Shown one piece after another: positions 55,673 to 64,000 of a stretch of 64,000 nucleotides of DNA. The notes beneath the pieces are model-generated. The model worked only from the letters and a program-made list of their open reading frames with translations, was not told where the DNA came from and did not search any database. Within the stretch, counting starts at the first letter, position 1. Each line of letters opens with the position of its first letter. Location: assembly GCA_030035585.1 (NCBI GenBank), contig CM057473.1, positions 9,412,501 to 9,476,500 on the forward strand, written 5' to 3'. A program made the position numbers and the translations under genes. The stretch comes from Dugong dugon. Taxonomy: Eukaryota > Chordata > Mammalia > Sirenia > Dugongidae.

Positions 55673-56429
55673 TGTCTTAGGCTAGGTTCTCTAGAGAAGC
55701 AAAACCAGTAAAGCGTATAAATATATATACAGAGAGAGAGGGAGAAAGAGAGAGAGATTTATATTAAGGAAACAGCTCATGTGATTGTAGAGGCTGGAAT
55801 GTCCCAAGTCCATGGATCAGGATAGAAGCTTCTGATTAACATAGCTGCAGGGGCTGAAGAACCCAAGATCAGCAGGTCGGAGAGCAGGGCTCTTGCTCAC
55901 AGGCTGTGAAGGTTGACAAATCCCAATATCAGCAGGTAAGACCGCAAGACTTCTCCTGATTCACATAGCTGCAGGGGCTGGAGAACCCAAGATCATCTGG
56001 TTGGCGAGCAGGACCCTTGCTTACAGGCTGTGAAGATCGAAGAATCCTGAGATTGGCAGGCAAGACCACAAGACTTCTCCTGACTGATGTAGATGCAGGG
56101 GCTGGTGAACCCAAGATCGGCAGGTAAGCTGCTAGCTCAGGTCCCAAGAACCAGCGGTCAGATGAACAAGAGGTAGCCACAGGATCCAGAACAAGCCAAA
56201 AACTTTGGCAAGGTAAGCAAGAAGGAAGTAGATGGCAGAGGGTAGAGAGATGAAGGCTGAGGGGGCAGTGAGCCACCATAGGTCCCACCGCCACCCATAC
56301 CACTCAGCAGATTCCATCATAGGGGTGATCACACATCATATTTCAACAGGGAAGTGAGCACATTGTACAACTGCCAAAACACTGAGAATCATAGCCCAGC
56401 CAAGTTAACACACAATCTTAACCCTCATG
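55673..56429 (+). mobile_element. ERVL-like (MLT2-type) solo LTR with long VNTR
   Basis: It starts TGTCTTAGGCTAGGTTCTCT and ends near CCAAGTTAACACACAATC...CCTCATG. ATATT is duplicated at 55668-55672 and 56430-56434. A GA-rich stretch at 55729-55760 is followed by a 124-bp internal tandem repeat. A 124-codon minus-strand frame here follows the repeat and is not a gene. Confidence 0.83.
55841..56125 (+). repeat. 124-bp tandem repeat inside ERVL-like LTR
   Basis: The ATAGCTGCAGGGGCTG block recurs at 55841, 55965 and (as GTAGATGCAGGGGCTG) 56089, exactly 124 bp apart. Units share AACCCAAGATC and a CAGGCTGTGAAG block. Confidence 0.9.
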
Positions 56430-56434
56430 ATATT

Positions 56435-56704
56435 TTATCATTTATCATCATTTTGTAGGCTGTAGTGCCCAAATATTAATGGGCATTCAACTATTTATGT
56501 TCTTTTAAGTATAATGCCTATATATGAAGAACATAAGGTATGTGCTTTAATCTAGGGATTAACATATGCCTGACTAACCAAATCTAATGTTAGCAAATCT
56601 CCATTCAATTATATGCCATTTAATGAAATGTAAGACTTTAAAACATGCTAATCTAAAATCTACCATGATTGGAGCAAAACAAGTATTTTGTTCATTTTAG
56701 GTTA
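56435..56704. other. Unassigned low-copy DNA
   Basis: Nothing is recognised. Confidence 0.45.
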
Positions 56705-57090
56705 TGTGAATACGTCATTCCCTCTATCTGGAATGCTCTTCTTTCAGATATCGTCTTGAGTCACGCCCTAAATTTTTTCTGGTCTTTATTCAAAATCACA
56801 ATTAAGAATCTGTGAGGCCTCGATGATCATCCAAGTATAACTGCATCCACTCTCTCACTTCAACTCTCCCCTGTCCATTTCCTTGTCTTACTTTTCTCTA
56901 TTGTTATTTCCATCAAGGATCAGAAATTTTCTTTATTTCTGTATTGTTTTACTGCCTATCTCTGACCCCACATGAGAAAATAAGCATCATGATGCCATGG
57001 ACTTTGTTTCGTTCATTGTTGGATATCCCAAGCTGGAGCAAGTGAGCTACTTAAAGCTTTGCTGAATAAATGAAGGAAAAATAAATATAA
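56705..57090 (+). mobile_element. L2 LINE 3' region
   Basis: CTATCTGGAATGCTCTTCTT, TGTCCATTTCCTTGTCTTAC, 'catgagaaaataagcatcatgatg' and the TGCTGAATAAATGAAGG end are L2 landmarks. Confidence 0.72.
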
Positions 57091-58254
57091 AATTTAACCA
57101 AAAATTAAAGAAGAAAATTCTGGGACACATATTTTGGGGAGGTCTACGCAGCTGTTTATTTCTTCTGGAAATTGCTTTCTTTCTTTTTTTTTTTTTTCCC
57201 TACCATGTTCCAACTAACTCTCTGCACCCAACCATATGTTTCATGTGAACTCTTACATCTTTAGATAATCCCTTATGTCCTGACCATAATCAACTGGTCT
57301 AGTGATAATTATCAAGAGGAGCAGTCTTCTTCTCCAAGATTCTACCTTCTAGACATAGTTGATTGGTCTGGAGTGCATATCAGTCCTAGGTTAGTGTATT
57401 TAGGACTGTAGCAAATAGAGAGGGTGAGTCTCTTCTTGTATGGTTAACGTTTAAATAGTTAAGGCTGAAGAACTGTCGAACATCCTATTTTATGCTGAAA
57501 GCTGGTCAGCTGTGAGAAACACAATGAAGCCAAAGACTTATGAAATATGATACAAAATGGTGGAATCTTGAGTCAAAGTCCATAATCCTGATTTCCTGAG
57601 GAATACCTCAAACAATAAAAATTGTTTTCAACAAATTGAGGGAGGAAATAAATTAACAGTTAATTTTTAAGCCAAAAAAAATACTAAAACATTACTTCAT
57701 TTTTAATAATACATCCAATCTTGCATCTCTTTAGCTGTAAGAGCAATGTATCTATTGTAACAAGGGTGTGATTTTTATACAATTTTCCCATTAGTTCTAA
57801 TTCCAGGTCAAAAGAATTAGGTCTATTCTCAACGGAAATATTAAAGCTGAAGATTAGATCGTTGTTGAGAAAAGAACTTTGAAACAGCATCTGATGTAAC
57901 CAACTGAATGCCAAACATAACGAAGCAGATTGTATTTCATAGTGATCAAATTATTCAAGGAATTTTGTGTAATCATACCCTAACTTAACAGCTGGAAGAA
58001 ATAGAAACAAAATGACATTGTGCTTATTTGATAACAAGACAGTAATAATATGTGACTCTATAGTCTGGTAACCAAGTCCTAAAGGGATATATAACTCTCA
58101 CTCACATTTACTCAGAGAATTTAGATACCAAACTGAATGAGCAGAATTTAGACATTCAAAATGGATGAATTCTAAAAAATCTTCATTTCCTAAAACAACA
58201 GGGGAAAATGTCTCAAATATAAAATTTTTCTACTTCATAACTTTTCCAGGACTA
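57091..58254. other. Unassigned low-copy DNA
   Basis: A C/T homopolymeric tract lies at 57178-57199. Nothing else is recognised. Confidence 0.5.
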
Positions 58255-58640
58255 CTCCATACTATGTTATAGACACTACCAGCTTTGTCTTCTAGGCATT
58301 TTTATCTGTCTTATTTCCCTTCATAAGTATCGAATCTATATAAATACACAACTTTTTGCACAGCATAACCCTCTCCCTTCCCACCACTTACATGCCTGCT
58401 GAATCCTCTGCTTATCCTTCAAGTCTCAGCTGGGCTATCATCTCAGATCTCTCTCCTGAGCTTCCTTCAGGTCCGTAGATCTAACTACACTTCTCCCCAT
58501 CTCCATAAAACCCCATTTCTGAAAACCATTGCTTCTAATAAAATGCATATGCTTTCATATTAGGTTGCAAGCACTCCGTCGTAGGCACCTTGCCTACCTA
58601 TCTAGTCTCACTATGTGTCACACTCCATTCATTCATGTTT
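58255..58640 (+). mobile_element. L2 LINE 3' region, decayed
   Basis: TATCCTTCAAGTCTCAGCTG, GAGCTTCCTTCAGGTC and GCAAGCACTCCGTCGTAGGC sit in L2 order, with much divergence. Confidence 0.55.
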
Positions 58641-58685
58641 CAGCAATACTACAGTACTATACTATATCTATGTAAGTGTAAATTA

Positions 58686-58890
58686 TACAAGTTCTGGGTG
58701 GCACAAACTATTTAGCACTTGACTACTAATTGAAAGATTGGTAGTTCAAACCCACCTAGAGGCGCCTTGTAAAAAAAGGCCTGGAGATCTGCTTCTAAAA
58801 GTCCACAGCCTTGAAAATCCTATGGAGTACAGTTCTACTCTACACAAAGAGCGTCACCATGAGTCAGATTTGATGGCAACTGGTTTTTAT
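58686..58890 (+). mobile_element. AfroSINE, long type
   Basis: CTGGGTGGCACAAACTATTT head, GTAGTTCAAACCCACC B box, GCCTGGAGATCTGCTTCT middle and GATGGCAACTGGTTTTTAT tail. Confidence 0.92.
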
Positions 58891-58937
58891 ATAGAAATAA
58901 ATATAAATATATATATACATACGTTTATATATGTATT

Positions 58938-59101
58938 AAAAAAAATAAAACCATTGCCATTGAGTTGATTTTGACTTATAGTGATCCTATAGGACAGAGT
59001 AGAACTACCCTATAGGGTTTCCAAGGAGCAGCTGGTGGATTTGCACTGCCTACCTTTTGGTTAGCAGCTGAGCTCTTAACCACTGCACCAGCAGGGCTCC
59101 A
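58938..59101 (-). mobile_element. AfroSINE, short type
   Basis: A complete antisense copy from AAAAAAAATAAAACCATTGC to CACCAGCAGGGCTCC. TATATATG-rich sequence flanks it on both sides. Confidence 0.93.
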
Positions 59102-59205
59102 TATATATGTGTATGTACGTGTGTATGCATATATATATATGCAGTACTCAGTACTACGTGTGTGCGTGCATATGTGTATGCATATGTGTGTATATGTGTA
59201 TTATA
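59101..59205. repeat. TATG/TGTA-rich microsatellite
   Basis: Mixed TATATG, GTATGTGT and GCATATG units follow the SINE. Confidence 0.85.
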
Positions 59206-59244
59206 CTTTTCATTTTATAAACCTTCACTATTCTTGTGCCTCCA

Positions 59245-59575
59245 AGATTTTTCACATGGTGTTTCTTCTGTCAGGAATCACTTCTGAGTCCTCTCCCAAT
59301 CTATCTAGCCCTTTGTCTAACTAAATTCTGACAATCATTTGGTCTCAGCTTTTACAACTTCCTCTGGGAAGCTTTGCCTGATGCCTAGTGACTGACCAAC
59401 ATATCGATTGTTTCTGCAGCACAGAAGACTTAATGTGTCTCCTGGCACTTCCCATTCACATCTTTTTTCTTGTCTTTGTACTGGAAACAATAATAAGCTC
59501 CTGTGGTCAGGATGTGTTCTCTTGACCATAATATCTCTACAACATAGCAGCATATATAGATGCTCAAACACTAAT
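59245..59575 (+). mobile_element. L2 LINE 3' region
   Basis: CTTCCTCTGGGAAGCTTTGC, CTGGCACTTCCCATTCACA, 'ggaaacaataataagctcctgtgg' and AGATGCTCAAACACTAATG fit L2 order. Confidence 0.65.
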
Positions 59576-59866
59576 GCGTGGACAGCATCAAACTTTGTTG
59601 AAATCCTACCAGACTCTCTCAGGCCCTACTACTCTCCATCTGTCACAACTTACATGGTATCATACTTTCACATTTTACTGTTGGCCAAAACTTTGTACAC
59701 TGTCCCACTTTTCACATCACACAGTTCATTAAACATTTAGTTTACATGCCTAACCCTGTTTTACGTAGAACTAGTGTGGGCCCCAACTTTTCCATGTTGT
59801 ACTGCACCACGTGTACCAGTCAGTGTCCAAATAAGAAAATATGCACCATTAAACGTCTTTAAATCA

Positions 59867-60091
59867 GGGCAACATTTGCCCAAAAGTAAAGATGAGAAGT
59901 CAAAAAGGGTTAGGAAGATCAGACAAAAGGAAAATTGGGAACCCAAGGCAGAAATGGGCAGTGTTGACACAGTGTGGGGATTGCAGCCAACGTTGTGGAA
60001 CACTTTGCTTACAACTTGTTGAATGAGAAACTAATTTTCTCTGTAAACTTTCACCTAAAACACAATGAATTTTTTTCTAAGAAAAAAAAAA
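59867..60091 (+). mobile_element. 5'-truncated L1, 225-bp 3' end
   Basis: GTTGTGGAACACTTTGCTTA, GAATGAGAAACTAATTTTCT and AACTTTCACCTAAAACACAA are the terminal block of the local L1 family. GTCTTTAAATCA is duplicated exactly at 59855-59866 and 60092-60103. Confidence 0.88.
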
Positions 60092-60103
60092 GTCTTTAAA
60101 TCA

Positions 60104-60385
60104 AAGGGAATTTAACATAGGGAATTGGTTTCAGAGGTGATGTAAGGGCTACGAAGTTAAGCAGAGGACAATAAGACAATCCAGATATCAACAACAGCAA
60201 GAAGACCAAGGAGACAGTGTTACTGAGATGCTCAGCACCCCAAATAGGATTAGCACACATGCACTTGAGTGAAATAAATATATAAATAAATAAAAGCAAG
60301 GAAAAGAGGGAGGGAGGGAGGAAATAATGAAGGAAGGAAAAACCACCAAAGCTTCTAATCAAATTAGTGTAGACAATAATAAAGA
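60104..60385. other. Unassigned; purine-rich tract at 60265-60340
   Basis: AATAAATAAATAAA and GGGAGGGAGGGAGG units form a low-complexity tract. Nothing else is seen. Confidence 0.6.
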
Positions 60386-60550
60386 GTTCATTTTAAAGGC
60401 AGCCAGAGAAAAAATACGCTTTGCCTTCAGAGAAACAAACGTGATTGACTGCAGACTTTTCTGTAGATACTACTATGCATGACAGAAGACTATGGATGAC
60501 GTCTTTAACATCCAGAAAATAAATGACTGTCAAGATAGAATTTTATATCA
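60386..60550 (+). pseudogene. Old L1 ORF1 C-terminal fragment
   Basis: 'aaaggcagccagagaaaaaa', CTGCAGACTTTTCTGTAGA, ATGCATGACAGAAGACTATG and TGACTGTCAAGATAGAATTT parallel the ORF1 C-terminal coding region (compare 14810-14960). Stops are frequent. Confidence 0.6.
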
Positions 60551-61149
60551 ACCTTCCATATTGATGACAGTCAGGTCTCCTATGGGACATGCCTAACTGG
60601 AAGTCAGAAAGCAAGGGATCCTGGGACATGGAGTTCCCTTAAGTACAGAGCAGAGAGAAAGCAGAGCACAAATAAGAGAATAAATAGGCCACTGACTTGC
60701 AATAATTTTATATGTTATATCCCAAATCATAGTAATTTATATAAAAAAAGATATTTTTAATATATTTTCTAGTCATTGTTTACACCATCACCAAATAGGC
60801 CAAAACGTCAACTTTGGCACTGTGCTTGAAGATCCAAATTTGTCATTGCTTTGCTCATCCTACATTTTTATTAGAAAGACGCAGTGCTATTAAAAGCAAT
60901 TAGCTGGAAAATATAGAAAAATAAAATTTCATAAGGTCACCAATTAAAAGTATGATTATTCAAGGAAAATCTTGACAAATCATCAAATTATCGGCAAAAA
61001 ATAGAGCATGCAGATTTAAAATTTCACAGATTTAAAAATGTCTATTTTGTTTTTCTCAAAATCATTTTTAATGTAAAGACTATATTATTTATTGGATCTC
61101 TGTAGCATCATACCTCTGCAAGCATAAATACACCTAAAATTTTTATTAC
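60551..61149. other. Unassigned low-copy DNA
   Basis: Nothing is recognised. Confidence 0.5.
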
Positions 61150-61400
61150 ATTCAGTACTACATAGGGGTTAAAATGAGGGTCCTGGAGTCAGACGGCTTG
61201 GGTTATATTTCTGCTGTACCATTGCGTACTCCAAGACCTTGGCAAAGTTACTTAACTTCTGTGAGTCTTAATTTTCTTATGTGTGAAATGAAAATAATAA
61301 AAATAACTATAGTATTTTTTAAAATTAAGATGTAATGAAACATTTCATATAATGTGGTTATCCCATAGTGAGGAGTCAGTTAATATTTCGTACTGCTACT
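61150..61400 (+). mobile_element. MIR SINE
   Basis: CTGGAGTCAGACGGCTTGGG, CCAAGACCTTGGCAAAGTTA, CTTAACTTCTGTGAGTCTTA and a tail ending in TACTGCTACTGC show the MIR order. Confidence 0.82.
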
Positions 61401-61874
61401 GCTCTTAACACCACCACTCCTGTTGGTCCACATTAGCGGAAATCGCTTTCTTCCGTCTTGGAAAGCTAGACTATGACTGCTTTATTCCAGTTTTCCAGTG
61501 CCTTTTCATCCTCCACATTTTCATCAAAATCTCTTAATATTTCTCTCAAGATTTAGATTTGCTTAAAGCAGTCTCAGTGTTTCCTTATCCAGTGTTCACT
61601 TATTTTGGTTTAAGTGATGCTCATTCTATCCCTTCCTATCTACAGGTATTTCTTAACAGATGATTCATAAGAAAAATGGGAGTTGAGTTGTTTTTCTTTT
61701 TATACAACAGTATTGCACTACCGAACACAGTGGGCTTGTTCATTCTGGTTCTTCACATTGTTGTAATGGGAAAAATGTTCCTTGTATGGTCTTGCTCAAT
61801 TTTAGATTTTTTCCCTTTTTGAGTTTCTTATTGTATATCTGTAGTAGTTTTGTACCCTTCTTTGGCTATCCACG
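61401..61874. other. Unassigned low-copy DNA
   Basis: Nothing is recognised. Confidence 0.45.
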
Positions 61875-62277
61875 TCTTAGTTATTTAGTTCTGCTATAAC
61901 AGAAATACTGCAAGTAGGTGGCTTTAACAAACAGAAATTTATTTTCTCACAGTTAAGGGGTTAAAAGTGCAAGATCAGGGCGCTGGCTCCAGGGGAAGAC
62001 TTCCTCTCTCTGTTGGCTCTGTTGTCTCTTCAACTTCTATTCCGTGGCTTCTTGCTGATCTTCATGCGTTATGGCATCTATCTTCCCCCATCTCTGCTCT
62101 CATATTTGCTTGTTTAATCTCTTTTATATCTCAGAAGAGATTGACTTAAGACACACCCTAAACTAACACTGTCTCATTAACATAACAAAGAAAATCCATT
62201 CCCAAATGGATTACAACCGCTACAAGGGTTAGGATTTACAGCACATATTTTTGGGGAGTACAGTTCAATCCATAACA
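61875..62277 (-). mobile_element. ERVL-MaLR (MLT1-type) solo LTR
   Basis: On the + strand it opens with TCTTAGTTATTTAGTTCTGC (reverse of the MaLR 3' end) and closes with ACAGTTCAATCCATAACA (reverse of its 5' end). The flanks CCACG and CCATA match at three of five bases, so the duplication is uncertain. Confidence 0.75.
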
Positions 62278-62339
62278 CCATATTTTATTAAATTTCCTTT
62301 GAAGGAACACCTTGAATGATTTTTCTTACTGCACACTGA

Positions 62340-62545
62340 ACTCTAGCATAAGTTCTTTACATGTATTACTCACTTAATTCTCACAACAAGCCTAAGAGGT
62401 AGATATTGCTGTGTTCTCTAAATTCATAAACGGGAAAATTGAAGCACCAAGAGATTGAGTAACTTGACAAGATCACTCAGCTGGTAAATGCTGACTCAAA
62501 CCCGGGAAGTCTGGCTCCAAAGTCTAAGCTCTTAACTATTATGTA
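62340..62545 (-). mobile_element. MIR SINE
   Basis: TTCTCACAACAAGCCTAAGA, GAGGTAGATATTGCTGTG, 'gagattgagtaacttgacaagatcactcagctgg' and ACTCAAACCCGGGAAGTCTG are reverse MIR blocks. Confidence 0.8.
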
Positions 62546-63044
62546 ATTTTTGCTTCTATGACTTCATTATAGAATTACCTTTTTTAATGTTCCTCCTCCT
62601 TTACTTCAGTGTTGATAATATCTTTGATTACAGCTGTAATTATGCCATTTTAAGTTTCTCTGTTTTCCTTAAGCATCTTATCTTTCAGAATTTCATGCTA
62701 TGTAATTACTTTATTCTGAATATTTTAAAATCTACTTTCCTAAATATGATGGCATTGGATCATGGCTTTCCTTCCAGCCCTTACTGTTACAAACAATAAA
62801 ATGAGATAGTCTTTTTTCCTCAGGTTCCCAGAATAATTTTCTGTGAATAGACTAATCAGTTACTCCCTATTGATAACAAGTATAAATTCTAAAGGACTTC
62901 CTCTAATTTTCCCTTCTGCCCTCTGTAAAATAAGATTGGAAAAAGTCAAGACATTTTTAAAACCTTAGTTAGATTTCTCCCTCAACTAATAGATTCTAAT
63001 TCATTTTTGCCCTAGCTTATGACTTATGTCAAGAATGCATCATT
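62546..63044. other. Unassigned low-copy DNA
   Basis: Nothing is recognised up to the start of the final L1. Confidence 0.45.
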
Positions 63045-64000
63045 GTAAAATTATCTCTATTCATAGATGATGTGATCCTATATACAGAAAATCCCAAAGA
63101 ATCTACAAGAAAACTTCTAGAGCTAGTAAAGGAATTAAGCAAAGTTGCAGGGTACCAGATCAAAAGAAAATCATTTGGATTTCTATGCACCAGCAAAGAG
63201 AAATCTGAAAGGGAAATTAGGGAAACAATTCCATGTACAATAGCATCTAAGAGAATAAAATACCTAGGAATAAATCTAACCAGTGATGTGATCGACTTAT
63301 ATGATGAAAACTATAAAACACTGCGGAAAGAGATTAAATAAGACTTAAATAAATGGAAAGATGTTCCATGTTCATGGACTGGAAGACTTAACATTGTTAA
63401 AATGTTAGTACTACCCAAAGCAATCTATATATACATTCATCACAATCCCGATTAAAATTCCAACAGCGTTCTTTACAAAAATAGAAAAACCAATCCTTAA
63501 CTTTATATGGAATGGTAAGAGGCCCTGAATAGCTAAAGCAATGTTGAAAGAGAAAAAAGTAGTAAGACTTACATTTCCTGATTTTAAAATATACTATACA
63601 ACTACAGTAATCAAAACAGCCTGGTACCGGTATAACAATAGACACGTAGAGCAGTGGAATAGAATTGAGAGTCCAGAAACAAGCCTACACATCTATAGTC
63701 AACTGATTTTTGACAAAGGTGTTAAGTCCATTCAATGGGGAAAGAAGAGTCTCTTTAACAAATGGTGCTGGGAAGTTTAGATTTCTACATGCAGAAAAAT
63801 TAAACAGGATCCATGCTGCACACCATACACAAAAACAAATTCAAAATGGATTAAACACTTAAAAGTGCAAACTAAAACCGTAAAATTCTTAGAAGAAAAA
63901 GTAGGGGCCATGCTATCAGGTCTAGCTTTCAACAATGGATTATCTAATATAATAACAAAATCACAAACTGTAAAAGACAAAATAAATAAATGGGATCTCA
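63045..64000 (+). mobile_element. 5'-truncated L1, continues past window end
   Basis: The fragment starts within the RT catalytic region (reading LSLFIDDVILYTENP, where the 13-kb L1 has LFADDMILY) and follows ORF2 colinearly to at least the region equal to about 18970 of that L1. Stops and frameshifts break it (for example at 63339). It is more diverged than the 13-kb element and belongs to an older or different L1 subfamily. Confidence 0.92.
63048..64000 (+). pseudogene. L1 ORF2p RT/C-terminal fragment
   Basis: Recognisable blocks are [53 protein letters not shown] and the [16 protein letters not shown] region. The catalytic FADD reads FIDD. No complete domain is left. Confidence 0.9.

Noticed and set aside
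55929..56303. 124-codon minus-strand frame
   Set aside because: It lies entirely within the repeat array and 3' part of a solo LTR.

Overview
This window looks like nuclear DNA of an afrotherian mammal, most likely a paenungulate such as an elephant. The organism call rests on about 28 copies of the tRNA-derived AfroSINE family, several copies of an RTE-clade LINE with matching 3' tails, and L1, ERVL/MaLR LTRs, L2 and MIR fossils of normal eutherian type. Nothing prokaryotic or organellar is present. The window is AT-rich and reads as intergenic or deep intronic sequence. I find no convincing host protein-coding gene. All longer reading frames fall in transposons or in unrecognised low-copy DNA.

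Layout. 1-13 kb: AfroSINEs in both orientations, L2 and MIR fossils, an RTE 3' end, an internally deleted mini-RTE (9.6-10.05 kb) and an antisense old L1 (11.9-12.7 kb). 13.27-20.95 kb: a structurally full-length but dead L1 with a 12-bp target-site duplication (TSD), split in ORF2 by a 387-bp solo LTR. 21.7-24.65 kb: two solo LTRs of one ERVL-like family in opposite orientations. 26.6-27.4 kb: a tRNA-Gly-headed SINE split by a MaLR LTR. 29-36.9 kb: many AfroSINEs, a hAT-like fossil, an old L1 3' UTR and a decayed tRNA-Gly SINE. 36.9-38.1 kb: a GC- and CpG-richer patch with promoter-like features, plus two short L1 3' ends. 41-43.1 kb: a second mini-RTE and a truncated RTE. 45.1-46 kb: an AfroSINE split by an ERVL LTR. 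48.3-48.65 kb: the best copy of the tRNA-Gly/RTE SINE. 50-50.6 kb: three AfroSINEs in a row, the middle one apparently a recombinant. 52.1-55.3 kb: a near full-length, inactivated RTE. 55.7-56.4 kb: a fourth ERVL LTR with a 124-bp internal tandem repeat. 56.7-64 kb: L2, MIR, MaLR and L1 fragments, ending inside another L1.

How the parts relate. The most interesting theme is one LINE with several dependants. The bodies and tails of the AfroSINEs, of a separate tRNA-Gly-headed SINE and of the mini-RTEs can all be aligned by eye to the two ends of the same RTE element. This suggests that different tRNA promoters were joined to internally deleted RTE copies, which the RTE machinery could then mobilise. 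Nested insertions (LTR in L1, MaLR LTR in tRNA-Gly SINE, ERVL LTR in AfroSINE, AfroSINE in L2 and in old L1) give a relative chronology. Family names come from memory of consensus features and no database search was run.
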